Below are positions 5,436 to 13,768 of a stretch of 29,693 nt of DNA, piece after piece (the first letter of the stretch is position 1; each line of letters begins with the position of its first letter). A program made the translations under genes and the position numbers. Below the pieces are notes generated by a model. That model saw nothing but the letters and a program-made list of their open reading frames with translations. It did not search any database and had not been told where the DNA came from. The DNA is from an uncultured Eubacteriales bacterium (GTDB lineage Bacteria; Bacillota; Clostridia; Oscillospirales; Oscillospiraceae), in the NCBI GenBank assembly GCA_900550615.1, contig URSX01000011.1, forward strand, positions 1 to 29,693, given 5' to 3'.

Positions 5436-7889
5436 ATGAACGAATTAGAAAGACGATTTATTACCGCCCGCCGCCAGGCCATTGCGCTGGATTATCAGCG
5501 GCTCAATCCCATGCAGCGGGAGGGTGTGCTGACTACCGAAGGGCCGCTTCTGCTTTTGGCAGGTGCAGGCTCGGGCAAAACTACAGTGCTAATTAACCGG
5601 GTGGCAAACCTCCTGCGCTACGGGCGGGGGAGCGACACGGAGGAAATTCCCATCCCAATTTCCGAGGACGAGGTGGCATTTCTGGAGCAGTACGTCCAGG
5701 ATCCCCAGGAGGAGATGCGGCCTCTGATGCAGTACCTGTGCGCGGTGCAGCCGGCCCGGCCCTGGGAGGTGCTGGCCATCACCTTCACCAACAAGGCCGC
5801 TGGGGAGCTGAAGGAGCGCCTGGAAAAAATGCTGGGTGAGGAAGCGCTGGATGTGTGGGCGGCGACGTTTCACGCGGCTTGTGTGCGCATCCTGCGGCGG
5901 GATATCGACAAGCTGGGCTATGACCGGAATTTTACCATCTATGATACGGATGATTCCAAGCGAGTCCTAAAGGATATCATCAGGGAACTGGGCCTGGAGG
6001 AGAGGCAGTTCCCTCCTCGGGAGCTGCTGGGGGTGATCTCCAATGCCAAGGGAGACATGCTTTCGCCGGAGGAGTTTTGCCAGCTGTGGGAGCAGCGGGG
6101 AGATTGGCGGAAAATCAGGATCGGTAAAGTATATAAGCTTTACAATAAAACCCTCCGGGAGGCCAACGCATTAGACTTTGACGACATCATTCTGCACACG
6201 GTGACGCTGCTGCAAAGTGACCGGGAGGTGCGTGCTTACTACCAGACCAAGTTCCGCTACATACTCATCGACGAGTACCAGGACACCAACCATCTGCAGT
6301 TTTTGCTGGCGGGCCTGCTGACGGGTAGCCACGGGAACATCTGCGTGGTGGGTGATGACGACCAGAGCATTTACCGCTTCCGGGGAGCGGACATCACCAA
6401 TATCCTCAGCTTTGAGCAGCGGTATCAAAACGCCCGGACCATCCGCCTGGAGCAGAACTACCGCTCCACGCAGAATATTCTGGATGCGGCCAACGCCGTG
6501 ATCCGCAACAATCAGGGCCGCAAGGGAAAGACTCTGTGGACGCAAAACGGCCCGGGAGATCCGGTGACAGTGAAGACCTGCTTCAACGAGAGCGATGAGG
6601 CGAATTTCGTGGTGGGCGACATTATGAGCGCCTATAACCGGGGGGCCGACTGGCGGGACAATGCCATTCTGTATCGGATGAATGCCCAGTCGAACGCGCT
6701 GGAATATGCTTTCAAGCGCAACGGTGTGCCCTATAAAATTGTAGGCGGCGTGAAATTCTTCGACCGGGCGGAGGTGAAGGACATGCTGGCATACCTGTGC
6801 GTGATCTGCAACCCGGCGGACGACCTGCGCCTGCGGCGGATCATCAACGTTCCGGCCCGGAAAATCGGTGGCGCGTCTCTGGAAAAGGCGCAGATGCTGG
6901 CGGCGGCAGAGGGTAGGGCGCTGTTTGAGATCGTCTCCTCGGCCCGGAAATACCCGGAGCTGAAGTCAGCCGCCGGACGGATGGAGGACTTTGCCCAGAT
7001 GATCATGGAGCTGCGCAGCCTGTGCGACCATCTGGATCTTGTGGAATTTTATGGCAAGGTCTGCGAAATGACCGGCTATGTGCAGATGCTGCAGGAAAAG
7101 AATGACATGGAGAGCAGAGGGCGGCTGGAGAATGTGCAGGAGCTGGCCTCCAGTATCAGCGCGTTTCTGGAAAACGACCCGGACGACCCGTCTCTGGCCG
7201 GCTTCCTCAACGACGTGGCCCTGTATACGGATCTGGACGGCCAGTCCGACAGCGACAATTGTGTGACGCTGATGACCATGCACAGCGCCAAGGGCCTGGA
7301 GTTTGACCGGGTGTATGTCACCGGGATGGACGAGGGCGTATTTCCCGGGAACAGGGCTATGGGTGAGCAGGAGGAAATGGAAGAGGAGCGCCGGCTGTGC
7401 TATGTAGCTATGACCCGGGCCCGGAAGAAGTTGACCATGACCAATGTGCGCCAGAGGATGCTCTTCGGCCAGACGGAGCCGAAGATGCCCTCCCGCTTTT
7501 TAGGGGAGATTCCGGAGGAAAACATACAGTGGATCGGAAAGCCGGAACCCAGACGCGCGGCCCAGTGGGATGATAACTGGAACGACAACTGGTCCGGCGG
7601 CTGGGAAAGTGGATCCCGGGAAACCTATAAAACAAGTGAAAACATTCAGCAGACAAGGCGAGAGCCTTTACACAGATCGGCCGTGGCCCGGCGGGCGTCG
7701 GCGGCATCTTCCGCGCCACTGCTGCAGATCAAGGCCGGTGAACAGGTGCGCCACAGCGCATTCGGAGACGGTATGGTGCTCAGCGTGCGGCCCATGGGCG
7801 GCGATGCGCTGATCGAGGTGGCCTTCGACAAGGTGGGCACCAAGAAGCTGATGCTCAAAGCCGCCGGAGCGCACTTGACCAAGCTGTAA
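5436..7889 (+). CDS. pcrA: ATP-dependent DNA helicase PcrA/UvrD (superfamily 1A)
   Basis: A 3'-to-5' DNA helicase of 817 residues acting in nucleotide excision repair, replication restart and removal of RecA filaments. Motifs are in order: Q motif around LNPMQREG, Walker A GAGSGKTT (residues 43-50), motif Ia ITFTNKAA (115-122), Walker B/motif II DEYQDTN, motif III VVGDDDQSIYRFRGAD, motif IV LEQNYRST, motif V TMHSAKGLEFD and motif VI YVAMTRARK. The C-terminal GEQVRHSAFGDGMVLSV block is the Tudor-like RNA-polymerase-binding domain of PcrA. An acidic insertion of about 40 residues (63-106) separates motifs I and Ia. Start ATG 5436 has a modest GCGAGG upstream. Divergent from the SOS operon, and probably co-transcribed with rbgA 18 bases downstream. 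uvrD is SOS-induced in Escherichia coli. Confidence 0.95.
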   Translation: MNELERRFITARRQAIALDYQRLNPMQREGVLTTEGPLLLLAGAGSGKTTVLINRVANLLRYGRGSDTEEIPIPISEDEVAFLEQYVQDPQEEMRPLMQYLCAVQPARPWEVLAITFTNKAAGELKERLEKMLGEEALDVWAATFHAACVRILRRDIDKLGYDRNFTIYDTDDSKRVLKDIIRELGLEERQFPPRELLGVISNAKGDMLSPEEFCQLWEQRGDWRKIRIGKVYKLYNKTLREANALDFDDIILHTVTLLQSDREVRAYYQTKFRYILIDEYQDTNHLQFLLAGLLTGSHGNICVVGDDDQSIYRFRGADITNILSFEQRYQNARTIRLEQNYRSTQNILDAANAVIRNNQGRKGKTLWTQNGPGDPVTVKTCFNESDEANFVVGDIMSAYNRGADWRDNAILYRMNAQSNALEYAFKRNGVPYKIVGGVKFFDRAEVKDMLAYLCVICNPADDLRLRRIINVPARKIGGASLEKAQMLAAAEGRALFEIVSSARKYPELKSAAGRMEDFAQMIMELRSLCDHLDLVEFYGKVCEMTGYVQMLQEKNDMESRGRLENVQELASSISAFLENDPDDPSLAGFLNDVALYTDLDGQSDSDNCVTLMTMHSAKGLEFDRVYVTGMDEGVFPGNRAMGEQEEMEEERRLCYVAMTRARKKLTMTNVRQRMLFGQTEPKMPSRFLGEIPEENIQWIGKPEPRRAAQWDDNWNDNWSGGWESGSRETYKTSENIQQTRREPLHRSAVARRASAASSAPLLQIKAGEQVRHSAFGDGMVLSVRPMGGDALIEVAFDKVGTKKLMLKAAGAHLTKL

Positions 7890-7907
7890 GACAGGGGGAG
7901 AAAAACC

Positions 7908-8774
7908 ATGCAGATACAGGGACTGTCCTGGTATCCGGGGCACATGACAAAGACCAAGCGGATGATTACGGCGGAAATGGGCCATATGGACGCCGTGTGC
8001 GAGATTCTGGATGCGCGGATCCCCATTTCCAGCCGCAATCCCGATGTGGATGAAATGACGGCGGGAAAACCCCGGCTGGTGGTGCTGAACCGGGTGGATC
8101 AGGCCGACCCCAGAGAGACGGCCCGCTGGGCGGCATATTTCAGGGGAAAAGGCTACGCCGTGTTGGAGTCCAACGCCAAAAACGGCGTGGGGACGGCGCA
8201 GTTCGCCGCCGCTGTGCGGGAGCTGCTGAAGGATAAGCTTCAGACTTACGCCGACAAGGGCCAGGTGGGCCGCGTGGTGCGGGTGATGGTGCTGGGCATT
8301 CCCAACGTGGGGAAATCCACCTTTATCAATAAGGTGGCCAAGCGCAAGACCGCCAAGGCCGAGGACCGCCCCGGTGTTACCCGGAGCAAGCAGTGGGTTC
8401 CGGTGGACAGCACCTTGGAATTACTGGATACACCGGGTATCCTGTGGCCCAAGTTCGAGGATATGAATGTGGGGATGCACTTGGCCTTCACCGGAGCCAT
8501 CAAGGACGATGTGATGGACATCGAGGAACTGGGCAGCTTTCTCATGGAATATCTGGGAAAGCATTATGCGGATGTCATCGAGGAGCGGTATAAGGTCACG
8601 CCGCTGGATGATGAGATGGGCTATGATCTGCTGACCCGGGCCGGGCGTAAGCGCGGCTTTCTCATGCGGGGGGCCGAGGTGGATACCGAGCGCATGAGCC
8701 GTGTCTTACTGGATGAATTCCGGGGTGGCAAGTTAGGACGCTTTACACTGGAGACGGTGGAGGATGTGAAATAA
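7908..8774 (+). CDS. rbgA: ribosome biogenesis GTPase RbgA (YlqF), circularly permuted
   Basis: A 288-residue GTPase needed for late 50S subunit maturation (assembly of L16 and neighbouring proteins in B. subtilis). The order of G motifs is permuted, as in the family: G4 first (NRVD, residues 61-64), then G1 GIPNVGKS (130-137), a G2 threonine in GVTRSKQ, and G3 DTPG. The N-terminal IQGLSWYPGHMTK is the family signature, and the C-terminal ANTAR-like RNA-binding region is present. The G4 motif has arginine in place of the usual NKxD lysine. A run of GGGGAG precedes ATG 7908. It is directly followed by rnhB (stop and start are adjacent), the pairing known from B. subtilis (rbgA-rnhB). Confidence 0.95.
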   Translation: MQIQGLSWYPGHMTKTKRMITAEMGHMDAVCEILDARIPISSRNPDVDEMTAGKPRLVVLNRVDQADPRETARWAAYFRGKGYAVLESNAKNGVGTAQFAAAVRELLKDKLQTYADKGQVGRVVRVMVLGIPNVGKSTFINKVAKRKTAKAEDRPGVTRSKQWVPVDSTLELLDTPGILWPKFEDMNVGMHLAFTGAIKDDVMDIEELGSFLMEYLGKHYADVIEERYKVTPLDDEMGYDLLTRAGRKRGFLMRGAEVDTERMSRVLLDEFRGGKLGRFTLETVEDVK

Positions 8775-9410
8775 ATGGCTGAAAAAACGGACCTGTGGCA
8801 GATCGAGCGGGAGCTGATGGAGCAGGGCACGGAAATTATTTGCGGCTGCGATGAGGCCGGAGCCGGGCCTCTGGCAGGACCGGTGTATGCTGCGGCGGTG
8901 ATCTTGCCGCCTTGTTGCCGGATCGATGGTCTCAACGACAGCAAAAAGCTTGCGGAGAAGAAGCGGGAGGCCCTGTACGGGGTCATCACGCAGCAGGCCG
9001 TCTGCTGGTCGGTTGCGCGGGTGGAGGCTGCGGAGATCGATGCCACGGATATTTTAAGCGCTCGGGTGAGGGCCATGCAGCTGGCCATAGATGCCCTCTC
9101 CATCCGGCCTGACCTGGCGCTCATTGACGGAAACCGGGATAAGGGCCGCAGCGCATCCATCACGGTGCCGCATAAGCTGGTGGTAGGCGGGGATGGTAAG
9201 AGCGCCAGCATCGCAGCTGCCTCCATCCTGGCCAAGGTGAGCCGGGATCGGTTCGTGGCCGGGGAGCTGGACGAGCGCTATCCCCAGTACCGGTTTTCCA
9301 GGCACAAGGGATACCCCACTAAGCTGCACTATGAAATGCTGGATCAATTCGGCCCCTGCCCGGAGCATCGGCGGAGCTTTCTGCGAAAGTGGGAGGCGGG
9401 TCGTTTATGA
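8775..9410 (+). CDS. rnhB: ribonuclease HII
   Basis: Cleaves the RNA strand of RNA-DNA hybrids and removes single ribonucleotides misincorporated in DNA. 211 residues, normal length. The catalytic carboxylates are Asp26 and Glu27 (CDEAGAGPLAGP), Asp118 (IDGNR) and Asp140 (GGDGKSASIAAASI), followed by ILAKVSRDR and the C-terminal HKGYPTKLHYE motif. ATG 8775 immediately follows the rbgA stop. It overlaps yraN by four bases (ATGA), so the run pcrA-rbgA-rnhB-yraN is likely one transcript. Confidence 0.96.
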   Translation: MAEKTDLWQIERELMEQGTEIICGCDEAGAGPLAGPVYAAAVILPPCCRIDGLNDSKKLAEKKREALYGVITQQAVCWSVARVEAAEIDATDILSARVRAMQLAIDALSIRPDLALIDGNRDKGRSASITVPHKLVVGGDGKSASIAAASILAKVSRDRFVAGELDERYPQYRFSRHKGYPTKLHYEMLDQFGPCPEHRRSFLRKWEAGRL

Positions 9411-9757
9411 GCCGCAGTGTGGGAACCTGGGGCGAGGCCCAGGTGGCAAACTACCTGCGCGGGAAAAAGTTCCACTTGGTGGCGCACAGCTATCACTGCC
9501 GCTTCGGGGAGATCGATCTCATTGCCATAGATGGAAAGACCCTCTGCTTTATAGAGGTGAAGACCCGGAGCAATCTGGCTGTGGGCCTACCGAGAGACTA
9601 TGTTACTGCCGCCAAGCAGGAGCGCATCCGCAAGACGGCCCTGTTCTACCTAAGCGAAAAGGAGCTGGACTGTCCGGTGCGGTTCGATGTGGCGGAGGTC
9701 TATCGGAGCGACAGCGGCGCACTGGAGCGTATTGAGTATATGAAAAACGCGTTTTGA
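9407..9757 (+). CDS. yraN: YraN family (UPF0102) endonuclease-fold protein
   Basis: A small protein of 116 residues with the PD-(D/E)xK nuclease-like core: GEIDLIAID followed by FIEVKTR. The family is linked to DNA processing by fold, but its biological role is not settled. ATG 9407 overlaps the rnhB stop (ATGA) and has GGGAGG upstream; the longer GTG form at 9389 would run inside rnhB and is less likely. The rnhB-yraN adjacency is common in bacteria. Confidence 0.9.
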   Translation: MSRSVGTWGEAQVANYLRGKKFHLVAHSYHCRFGEIDLIAIDGKTLCFIEVKTRSNLAVGLPRDYVTAAKQERIRKTALFYLSEKELDCPVRFDVAEVYRSDSGALERIEYMKNAF

Positions 9758-9769
9758 GGTGAATTTCCG

Positions 9770-10759
9770 GTGAAAATACCATATTTTGATGCCCATTGTG
9801 ACACCATCTACCGTTGCCAGGAAACAGGCGGCACCGATGCAGCCTTGGAAATGGATGCCGATCGGGAGACGCAGACGGCATACTATGCCGCCTGCATCTG
9901 CCTGCGGGAAAACGGCGGACACATCGACCTGGTGCGCGGCAGGGCATTTGCCCGGTACGGGCAGTTTTTCGCCCTGTACTGGGACGCGAAAAACGCGCCG
10001 CCGGACGGAATGCTGGCCCAGTGCCGGCGGCTGCATGACCGTTTCCTGCGGGAAATAGACGAGAACCGGGACTGCATCACCCACTGCCGCAGCGGTGCGG
10101 AGGTGGACGAAGCAGTGCGGCAGGGAAAGATGGCTGCCCTTCTGAGCATTGAGGGAGCCGACCTGCTGGACTGTGAGGAGCGGAACCTGGAGCTGGCCCA
10201 CGCCTGGGGCGTGTGGCTGCTGAATCCGGTGTGGAACCGGGCCAACAGCCTCAGCGGCACCAACTGTGAGGAGCCGGAACGTGGCCTCTCCGAAAAGGGG
10301 AAGAATTTCGTGCGCCGGATGGAGTCGCTGCATATTTTCCCGGATGTGTCTCATATCTCTGATGCGGGATTCTGGGATGTGGTAAAGACGGCCCACGGCC
10401 CGGTGGTAGCGTCCCATTCCAACGCCCGGGCCATATGCCCCCACCGGCGGAATCTGACCGACGACCAGTTCCGGGCCATCCGGGACAGCGGCGGCGTGGT
10501 GGGGCTGAACCTCTACCGGGATTTTGTAGGCCCCCGGGGGACTATGGAGGAGCTTGTGGCCCATGTGGAGCATTTTCTGGACCTGGGCGGGGAAAAGACC
10601 CTGTGCCTGGGCGGCGACCTGGATGGCTGTGAGGCCCTGGCCGCCGGGATGCGTGGGATACAGGACGTGCCGAAGCTGTACGCGGCCTTGCAGGCGCGGG
10701 GCTACAGTGATGCCCTGCTGGAGGACATCTTCTGGAACAATCTGCGGAGGATATTATGA
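9770..10759 (+). CDS. dipeptidase, peptidase family M19 (membrane dipeptidase type)
   Basis: A binuclear zinc dipeptidase of 329 residues in the amidohydrolase fold, related to renal/membrane dipeptidase and bacterial PepM19 enzymes. Metal ligands are recognisable: His9 and Asp11 (DAHCDT), Glu128 (SIEGADL), the histidine in FPDVSHISDAGFWDV and the one in VASHSNAR. No signal peptide or membrane helix is present, so it should be cytoplasmic. The start is GTG 9770 with GAGGTGA seven bases upstream, 12 bases after yraN. Exact substrate cannot be read from the sequence. No terminator follows; instead the hairpin-rich element at 10786-10953 comes next. Confidence 0.88.
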   Translation: MKIPYFDAHCDTIYRCQETGGTDAALEMDADRETQTAYYAACICLRENGGHIDLVRGRAFARYGQFFALYWDAKNAPPDGMLAQCRRLHDRFLREIDENRDCITHCRSGAEVDEAVRQGKMAALLSIEGADLLDCEERNLELAHAWGVWLLNPVWNRANSLSGTNCEEPERGLSEKGKNFVRRMESLHIFPDVSHISDAGFWDVVKTAHGPVVASHSNARAICPHRRNLTDDQFRAIRDSGGVVGLNLYRDFVGPRGTMEELVAHVEHFLDLGGEKTLCLGGDLDGCEALAAGMRGIQDVPKLYAALQARGYSDALLEDIFWNNLRRIL

Positions 10760-10785
10760 TGTTTTAATGTAGTATAGCCTCGCAG

Positions 10786-10953
10786 AGTTTGCGCCCGCAG
10801 GCGCAAAAAATTCAAATCATTTTTACCGCGACCTGTGCGTGGGGGAAAATACCTCTCAGGCTGCCAGTGTGGAATTTTGCCGCATAGCGGCAAAATAATG
10901 CGCGCAGCAGACTGCAAACTTTTTGTCGGAAAATTCCAAAGGAATTTTCGACA
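10786..10953. repeat. hairpin-rich intergenic element, candidate interspersed repeat
   Basis: This 214-base gap (10760-10973) holds no gene. It contains three hairpins: 10788-10807 (8-bp stem, loop CGCA), 10874-10896 (10-bp stem ATTTTGCCGC, loop ATA) and 10924-10953 (13-bp stem with one bulged G, loop AAA). AGTTTGC at 10786-10792 and its complement GCAAACT at 10914-10920 could frame a 135-base unit. None is followed by a T tract in either direction, so they do not look like terminators. The A/T-rich, structured character contrasts with the surrounding genes and resembles a small non-coding repeat or MITE remnant. Whether it recurs elsewhere cannot be seen here. Confidence 0.4.
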
Positions 10954-10973
10954 GTATTGAATTAGGAGTAAGT

Positions 10974-11666
10974 ATGGCGTTATATACCATAGGGGACCTG
11001 CACCTGTCCCTGGGTTCGGATAAGCCCATGGACGTGTTCGGCGAGGGCTGGAGCAACTATGTGGAGCGGATCCGGGAGGGGTTTTCGCAGCTGGAAAATG
11101 AGGATGTGACCGTCCTGTGCGGCGACCTCTCCTGGGGCATGAGTCTGGAGGAGTCCCTGCCGGACCTGCAATTTATCCATGAGCTGCCGGGAAAGAAGAT
11201 CCTCATGAAAGGGAATCATGACTATTGGTGGAACACGGCCGCCAAGATGCAGCGCTTTTTTGACGAGCACGGTCTGGATTCTCTGCAAATACTGCACAAC
11301 AACTGCGCCTTTTACGGGGACGTGGCCCTGTGCGGCACCCGGGGCTGGTTTTATGAGCTGGATACGCCCGGCGGACATACGGAGAAAATACGCAGCAGGG
11401 AGGCCGGGCGACTGGAAACCTCGCTGAAGGCGGCAGGGGATCGGGAGAAGCTCTGCTTTCTGCACTATCCGCCTCTCTACACCGGCTATTGCTGCCAGGA
11501 AATGCTGCGCCTTCTGCAGCAGTACGGCGTAAAAAAATGCTATTACGGCCACCTGCATGGGGGCCCGGCCCACACCCGTGCAGTGCAGGGATGGGTGGAC
11601 GGAACGGATTTTTTCTTGGTTTCCGCCGACTACCTGCGCTTCCGCCCGAAAAAAATTTTAGAATAG
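10974..11666 (+). CDS. calcineurin-like metallophosphoesterase
   Basis: A cytoplasmic protein of 230 residues with the full set of metallophosphoesterase motifs: GDLHLS (Asp8, His10), CGDLSWG, KGNHDYWW, FLHYPPLY and YGHLHGG. This subfamily, with SWGMSLEE after the GD motif, is widespread in Clostridia and is often annotated only as a phosphohydrolase; substrate is unknown. ATG 10974 has AGGAG seven bases upstream. It is a single gene between the repeat-like element and tig. Confidence 0.88.
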   Translation: MALYTIGDLHLSLGSDKPMDVFGEGWSNYVERIREGFSQLENEDVTVLCGDLSWGMSLEESLPDLQFIHELPGKKILMKGNHDYWWNTAAKMQRFFDEHGLDSLQILHNNCAFYGDVALCGTRGWFYELDTPGGHTEKIRSREAGRLETSLKAAGDREKLCFLHYPPLYTGYCCQEMLRLLQQYGVKKCYYGHLHGGPAHTRAVQGWVDGTDFFLVSADYLRFRPKKILE

Positions 11667-11757
11667 TGCAAAAAAGTGTGGAAATTATTATTCTTTTCTG
11701 TTATCATATAAAATTGCATTGATTCACATTATTAATGCTGAACGGAGGAAAAACAAA

Positions 11758-13095
11758 ATGAGTGTAAAATCCTGTGAAAAACTGGAAAAGAGCAAGGTTG
11801 CATTGACCATTGAAGTCAGCGCCGAGGACTTTGAGGCTGCCATCAACAAGGCTTATCTGAAGATGCGCGGCAAGATGAACATCCCCGGTTTCCGCCCCGG
11901 CAAGGCTCCGCGCAAGATCGTTGAGAGCATGTACGGTGTGGAGGTCTTCTATGAGGAGGCCGTGAATATTGTGCTGCCCGACGCCTATGAGAAGGCCGTC
12001 AGCGAGGAAAAGCTGGATGTAGTGGGTTATCCCGAGGTAGAGCTGGAGAACTGCGGCAAGGACGGCGTGACCTTCAAGGCCACCGTTGCCGTGTATCCCG
12101 AGGTAAAGCTGGGCCAGTATAAGGGCCTGGAGGCTCCCAAGGCCACTGTGAAGGTCATGGCTGCCGACGTGAACGCCCGCCTGAAGGAAATGGCCGAGCG
12201 CAACAGCCGCCTGGTGAGCGTGGAGCGCGCCGTAAAGAAGGGCGACACCGCCAACATCGACTTTGAGGGCTTTGACAACGGCGTGGCCTTCGACGGCGGA
12301 AAGGGCGAGAATTTCGACCTGGAGATCGGCTCCGGCAGCTTCGTTCCCGGTTTTGAGGAGCAGCTCATCGGCATGAAGGTGGGCGAGGAGAAGGACATTG
12401 ACATTACCTTCCCCGAGAACTATACGCCCGAGCTTGCCGGCAAGCCTGTTGTGTTCCATGTGAAGGTCAACGAGGTCAAGGTGAAGGAAGTGCCCGCCAT
12501 TGACGACGAGTTTGCTAAGGACGTGTCCGAGTTTGACACTCTGAAGGAGCTGAAGGCCGACCTGAAGAAGAAGATTACCGACGAGCGCAAGACCGCTGCC
12601 CAGCACGCCTTTGAGGACGCACTGATGCAGAAGGTGGCTGACGGCATCGAGGCCGATATCCCCGAGGATATGGTGGTGCTGCAGTCTCAGAGAATGATGG
12701 AGAACTTCAAGCAGCAGCTGGCCTCCCAGGGTATCCCCTTCGACCAGTATGTGAAGATGACCGGCATGGATGAGGATGCCATCCAGAAGCAGTCCATGGA
12801 GCCCGCTCTGCGCCAGGTGCGCATGGATCTGGCCGTGGCTGCCATCGTGAAGGCGGAGAACTTGGAAGCTTCCGACGAGGAAGTTGAAAATGAGATGAAG
12901 AACGTTGCCGAGAAGTACGGCATGGATCTGGAGTCTATCAAGAAGTATCTGCCCGCTTCCGATGTGAAGGAGCAGGTGATCCGGGAGAAGGTCATCAAGG
13001 TCGTGGCAGACAGCGCCGTGGCCGTGGAGCCCGAGGAGAAGGCCGAGGAAAAAACCGAGGACAAGGCCGAAGAGAAGAAAGAAGACAAAGAGTAA
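11758..13095 (+). CDS. tig: trigger factor, ribosome-associated chaperone and prolyl isomerase
   Basis: A 445-residue chaperone that binds nascent chains at the ribosome exit tunnel. The N-terminal ribosome-binding domain has the signature GFRPGKAPRK (about residues 46-55); a central FKBP-type isomerase domain follows (NIDFEGFDNGVAFDGGKG ... FVPGFEEQLIGMKVGE); the helical C-terminal chaperone domain ends in a lysine/glutamate-rich tail of about 25 residues. ATG 11758 with GGAGGA nine bases upstream is the start; the earlier ATT-region start at 11719 has no such site. An A/T-rich upstream stretch with TATAAA at 11707-11712 may be its -10, but no good -35 is seen. It stands upstream of clpP and clpX, the common Firmicute and proteobacterial order. 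Confidence 0.97.
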   Translation: MSVKSCEKLEKSKVALTIEVSAEDFEAAINKAYLKMRGKMNIPGFRPGKAPRKIVESMYGVEVFYEEAVNIVLPDAYEKAVSEEKLDVVGYPEVELENCGKDGVTFKATVAVYPEVKLGQYKGLEAPKATVKVMAADVNARLKEMAERNSRLVSVERAVKKGDTANIDFEGFDNGVAFDGGKGENFDLEIGSGSFVPGFEEQLIGMKVGEEKDIDITFPENYTPELAGKPVVFHVKVNEVKVKEVPAIDDEFAKDVSEFDTLKELKADLKKKITDERKTAAQHAFEDALMQKVADGIEADIPEDMVVLQSQRMMENFKQQLASQGIPFDQYVKMTGMDEDAIQKQSMEPALRQVRMDLAVAAIVKAENLEASDEEVENEMKNVAEKYGMDLESIKKYLPASDVKEQVIREKVIKVVADSAVAVEPEEKAEEKTEDKAEEKKEDKE

Positions 13096-13184
13096 GCTAA
13101 GCTGTTAAAATCACTTACGGGCGGGTATGCTTTTGTATTATGCCTTGCAGTGCAGGGCCCCATTTGAACAGGAGGTATATTTCT

Positions 13185-13766
13185 ATGAGTTTAGTCCCTT
13201 ATGTTGTGGAACAGACCAATCGGGGGGAGCGCTCCTATGATATCTTTTCCCGGTTGCTCAATGACCGCATTGTCTTCCTGGGCGAAGAGGTGAATGATAC
13301 AACTGCCAGCCTGGTGGTTGCACAGCTTCTGTACCTGGAAGCGCAGGATCCGGATAAGGATATTCAGATGTACATCAACAGCCCCGGCGGCTCTGTGACG
13401 GCGGGCATGGCCATCTATGACACCATGCAGTATATCAAGTGCGATGTGTCCACCATCTGCATCGGCATGGCTGCCAGCATGGGCGCATTTCTGCTGTCTT
13501 CCGGTGCCAAGGGCAAGCGTATCGCTCTGCCCAACGCCGAGGTGATGATTCATCAGCCCTCCGCCGGTACCCAGGGCAAGGTCACCGATATGGAGATCGA
13601 TGTGGAGCATTTCCTCAAGATCAAACAGCGGATGAACCGCATTTTGGCCGAGAATACCGGCAAGACTCCCGAGCAGGTAAAGCTGGACTCCGAGCGCGAT
13701 AATTGGATGATCGCTGAGGAGGCCAAGGAGTACGGTCTGGTAGACAAGGTTATTTACAAGAGGTAA
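13185..13766 (+). CDS. clpP: ATP-dependent Clp protease proteolytic subunit ClpP
   Basis: A serine protease subunit of 193 residues forming the 14-subunit chamber that works with ClpX and other Clp ATPases. The catalytic triad is Ser98 (GMAASMGA), His123 (MIHQPSAG) and Asp172 (ERDNWM). ATG 13185 has GGAGGT eight bases upstream, and the sequence MSLVPYVVEQT is the usual mature N-terminal region; a longer form from 13140 is unlikely. No CtsR operator (GGTCAAA repeats) is visible upstream. clpX starts two bases after the stop. Confidence 0.97.
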   Translation: MSLVPYVVEQTNRGERSYDIFSRLLNDRIVFLGEEVNDTTASLVVAQLLYLEAQDPDKDIQMYINSPGGSVTAGMAIYDTMQYIKCDVSTICIGMAASMGAFLLSSGAKGKRIALPNAEVMIHQPSAGTQGKVTDMEIDVEHFLKIKQRMNRILAENTGKTPEQVKLDSERDNWMIAEEAKEYGLVDKVIYKR

Positions 13767-13768
13767 CT

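Noticed and set aside
10788..10807. Hairpin after the M19 dipeptidase gene as a Rho-independent terminator
   Set aside because: On the plus strand the stem is followed by A residues, not T, and on the minus strand by AAACTC, so it lacks the U tract in both directions.
13096..13184. CtsR or CIRCE heat-shock operator upstream of clpP
   Set aside because: No GGTCAAA direct repeat and no CIRCE inverted repeat could be found in this gap or before tig or lon.
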